Part shown: piece after piece, positions 33,620 to 34,614 of the stretch | Position numbering within the stretch: the stretch's first letter is position 1 | Layout: each line of letters opens with the position of its first letter | NCBI GenBank assembly: GCA_028873925.1 | Contig: JAPPNA010000104.1 | Coordinates: 504-35,117 of the forward strand | Source: Bacteroidota bacterium | GTDB taxonomy: Bacteria > Bacteroidota > Rhodothermia > Rhodothermales > Bin80 | Direction of reading: 5' to 3' | Length of the DNA stretch: 34,614 nt | Made by a program: the position numbers and the translations under genes | Notes under the pieces: generated by a model | Told to the model about the DNA's origin: nothing | Database searches by the model: none | What the model saw: only the letters and a program-made list of their open reading frames with translations

Positions 33620-34018
33620 TCAGTTGAGTCGGAAGTTGTGCAAAACGCCATCGGTAAAGCACATCTTGGCCTTATCGCGGTACATGAACGATAATGCGTC
33701 AAAAAATTCGTACTCGCTCACTCCAGGCCCTCCGAGTTCGCGGTCACGTGCCAAATACAGATACAGCAGATGCTCACCGTCCTCAGATGCACCGGGACAG
33801 GGCGCTCCTGCCTCGCTCAAAAAATCCTCAACATCAAACATGATTACCTGCTTGAAGTAGCCCAGCACCACGGCATGCTGGAGCAACTCGTCGAATGTCC
33901 TGCCGCGTTTCGCGGCCGTTCCCTTCATGCGCTCAACTATATCCCCGTCAACCCTTACCCGCCTGGTCCGCACGCGGGGTTTGGAGTTCGGGGGCGAACC
34001 GCTTTTTCGTTTTATCAT
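33620..34018 (-). CDS. Unknown protein with RHH-like N-terminus, first gene of an operon
   Basis: A 132-residue protein. After a basic, Pro-rich lead (MIKRKSGSPPNSKPRVRTRR) comes RVRVDGDIVERMKGTAAKRG, then RTFDELLQHAVVLGYFKQV, a strand plus two helices like ribbon-helix-helix DNA-binding domains. The C-terminal part (FDVEDFLSEAG, LLYLYLARDREL, YEFFDALSFMYRDK) is unfamiliar. ATG 34018 is chosen over 34057 because the lead then resembles a DNA-binding tail. It heads the three-gene operon; its product may autoregulate it (inference). Confidence 0.6.
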   Translation of the reverse strand: MIKRKSGSPPNSKPRVRTRRVRVDGDIVERMKGTAAKRGRTFDELLQHAVVLGYFKQVIMFDVEDFLSEAGAPCPGASEDGEHLLYLYLARDRELGGPGVSEYEFFDALSFMYRDKAKMCFTDGVLHNFRLN

Positions 34019-34369
34019 TGGCCACGATGACATGCCCGCTTTCAACCTACGCCGCAAGAGAGGGTTTCAGGGGCATCACACACAACGCCCCCCCCCGCCT
34101 AAGCTGCCCAGTCCACGCGGATGCGACCCAAGAGCATTTCGGGCAAATATTATCCGGCAGACTCGGCAACTGCGAATGTGTCCGCAACCGGCTTCAGCTA
34201 TCTGGTGCACGCGCAACTTGGTCCCCATCGCAGACGGCTGCGCATCGTATTTATGGCAAGAATCATTCCACTGCGGGGCGAGATCCAACAGGACCGGCCG
34301 CATCGCACTCGGGCGTTGGCCTGCATATTGAGCAATTGCAGGTACCGAACGGATGCCTTTACATCCAGG

Positions 34370-34609
34370 TGCGGAGGCTACATTCAAGCCATCGGGCGTA
34401 AATGCTGCGGAATCTACCCCGCGAGCATGCCCTTCTGCCATCCAAACCAACGAACAATCTGCGGACACCTCAGCGTAACGGCCCAGGTGCCCCGGGGAGA
34501 AGGCAGACTGATTTCTGCGTTCGCAAGTTATAGCATCCATAACAAAGATACGCACGGACCTAGTCTGGTGTTCCGCAAATACGCGTAGTAAGGCGTTCAA
34601 GCTTTCCAA
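34370..34609 (-). pseudogene. Degenerate WD40-repeat fragment, 5' beyond window
   Basis: The frame is open to the window edge and reads like decayed WD40 units: VRIFVMDAITCE (compare VRIWDAATGE), then SAFSPGHLGRYAEVSADCSLVW, then EGHARGVDSAAFTPDG and NVASA. The two AF(S/T)P units are 33 residues apart against about 40 in intact repeats, and the tryptophans and DG turns are partly lost. The frame continues to 34076 but is no longer WD40-like. Probably the tail of a broken WD40 gene. Confidence 0.38.
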
Positions 34610-34614
34610 AGATG

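Noticed and set aside
34076-34369. Extension of the WD40-like frame as an intact gene
   Set aside because: The reading loses any repeat pattern, crosses the C9 run and has no plausible start inside the window.
1-34614. CRISPR array, insertion sequence or integrase
   Set aside because: No regularly spaced repeats, transposase motifs or tyrosine-recombinase motifs were seen in the translations.

Overview
The window looks like a chromosomal piece of a high-GC member of the Bacteroidota lineage, most likely the Rhodothermales/Rhodothermota side. This is inferred from a type III glutamine synthetase, a YtxJ-type bacilliredoxin, a RicT/PSP1 protein directly after holB, an EF-G-like second factor, few clear Shine-Dalgarno sites and tightly overlapping genes. 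No 16S rRNA is present, so the taxonomy is not proven. The first ~106 bases are poly-C/poly-G junk that cuts off the first gene, which suggests a metagenomic contig end.

Layout. (1) About 107-4889, plus strand: a sugar ABC uptake operon (truncated binding protein and two permeases, no ATPase) that runs by start/stop overlap into a GMC-family FAD oxidoreductase and then a small secreted SnoaL-like protein. (2) 4893-6952, minus: class I aldolase (fbaB-like) and an inositol-dehydrogenase-like Gfo/Idh/MocA enzyme. Blocks 1 and 2 together read as one sugar or cyclitol uptake and oxidation locus. (3) 7035-9218, minus: type III glutamine synthetase. (4) 9432-12205, minus: a DUF488 protein and a fused rhamnulose-phosphate aldolase/short-chain dehydrogenase, divergent from a sodium:solute symporter and a GroES-like protein (12347-14533). 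(5) 14564-14637, minus: tRNA with anticodon CAT. (6) 14709-18336, plus: holB, ricT, amidase. (7) 18358-20475, minus: EF-G-like GTPase. (8) 20659-23368, plus: accD, nagB and a divergent DAHP synthase. (9) 23353-25134, minus: pepF, divergent from ytxJ and a TlpA-like thioredoxin (25241-26295), with a perfect 16-bp palindrome in the shared promoter region. (10) 26189-27205, minus: recA.

From about 27.5 kb to the end the window becomes an accessory, defence-like island, almost all on the minus strand. In transcription order it holds: a degenerate WD40 remnant; a three-gene operon of unknown proteins, two of which share a ribbon-helix-helix-like N-terminal pattern; a possible zinc-ribbon fragment and an HNH-endonuclease remnant; a Dam-family adenine methyltransferase; a NotI-family restriction endonuclease carrying an apparent one-base frameshift in a G4 run; and a ParB-domain protein coupled by stop/start overlap to a protein with PD-(D/E)XK-like motifs. 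The methylase-REase pair is a recognisable restriction-modification system. The ParB-like/nuclease-like pair behind it is the best candidate for a poorly described defence module. Everything here comes from reading motifs by eye; no database search was run.
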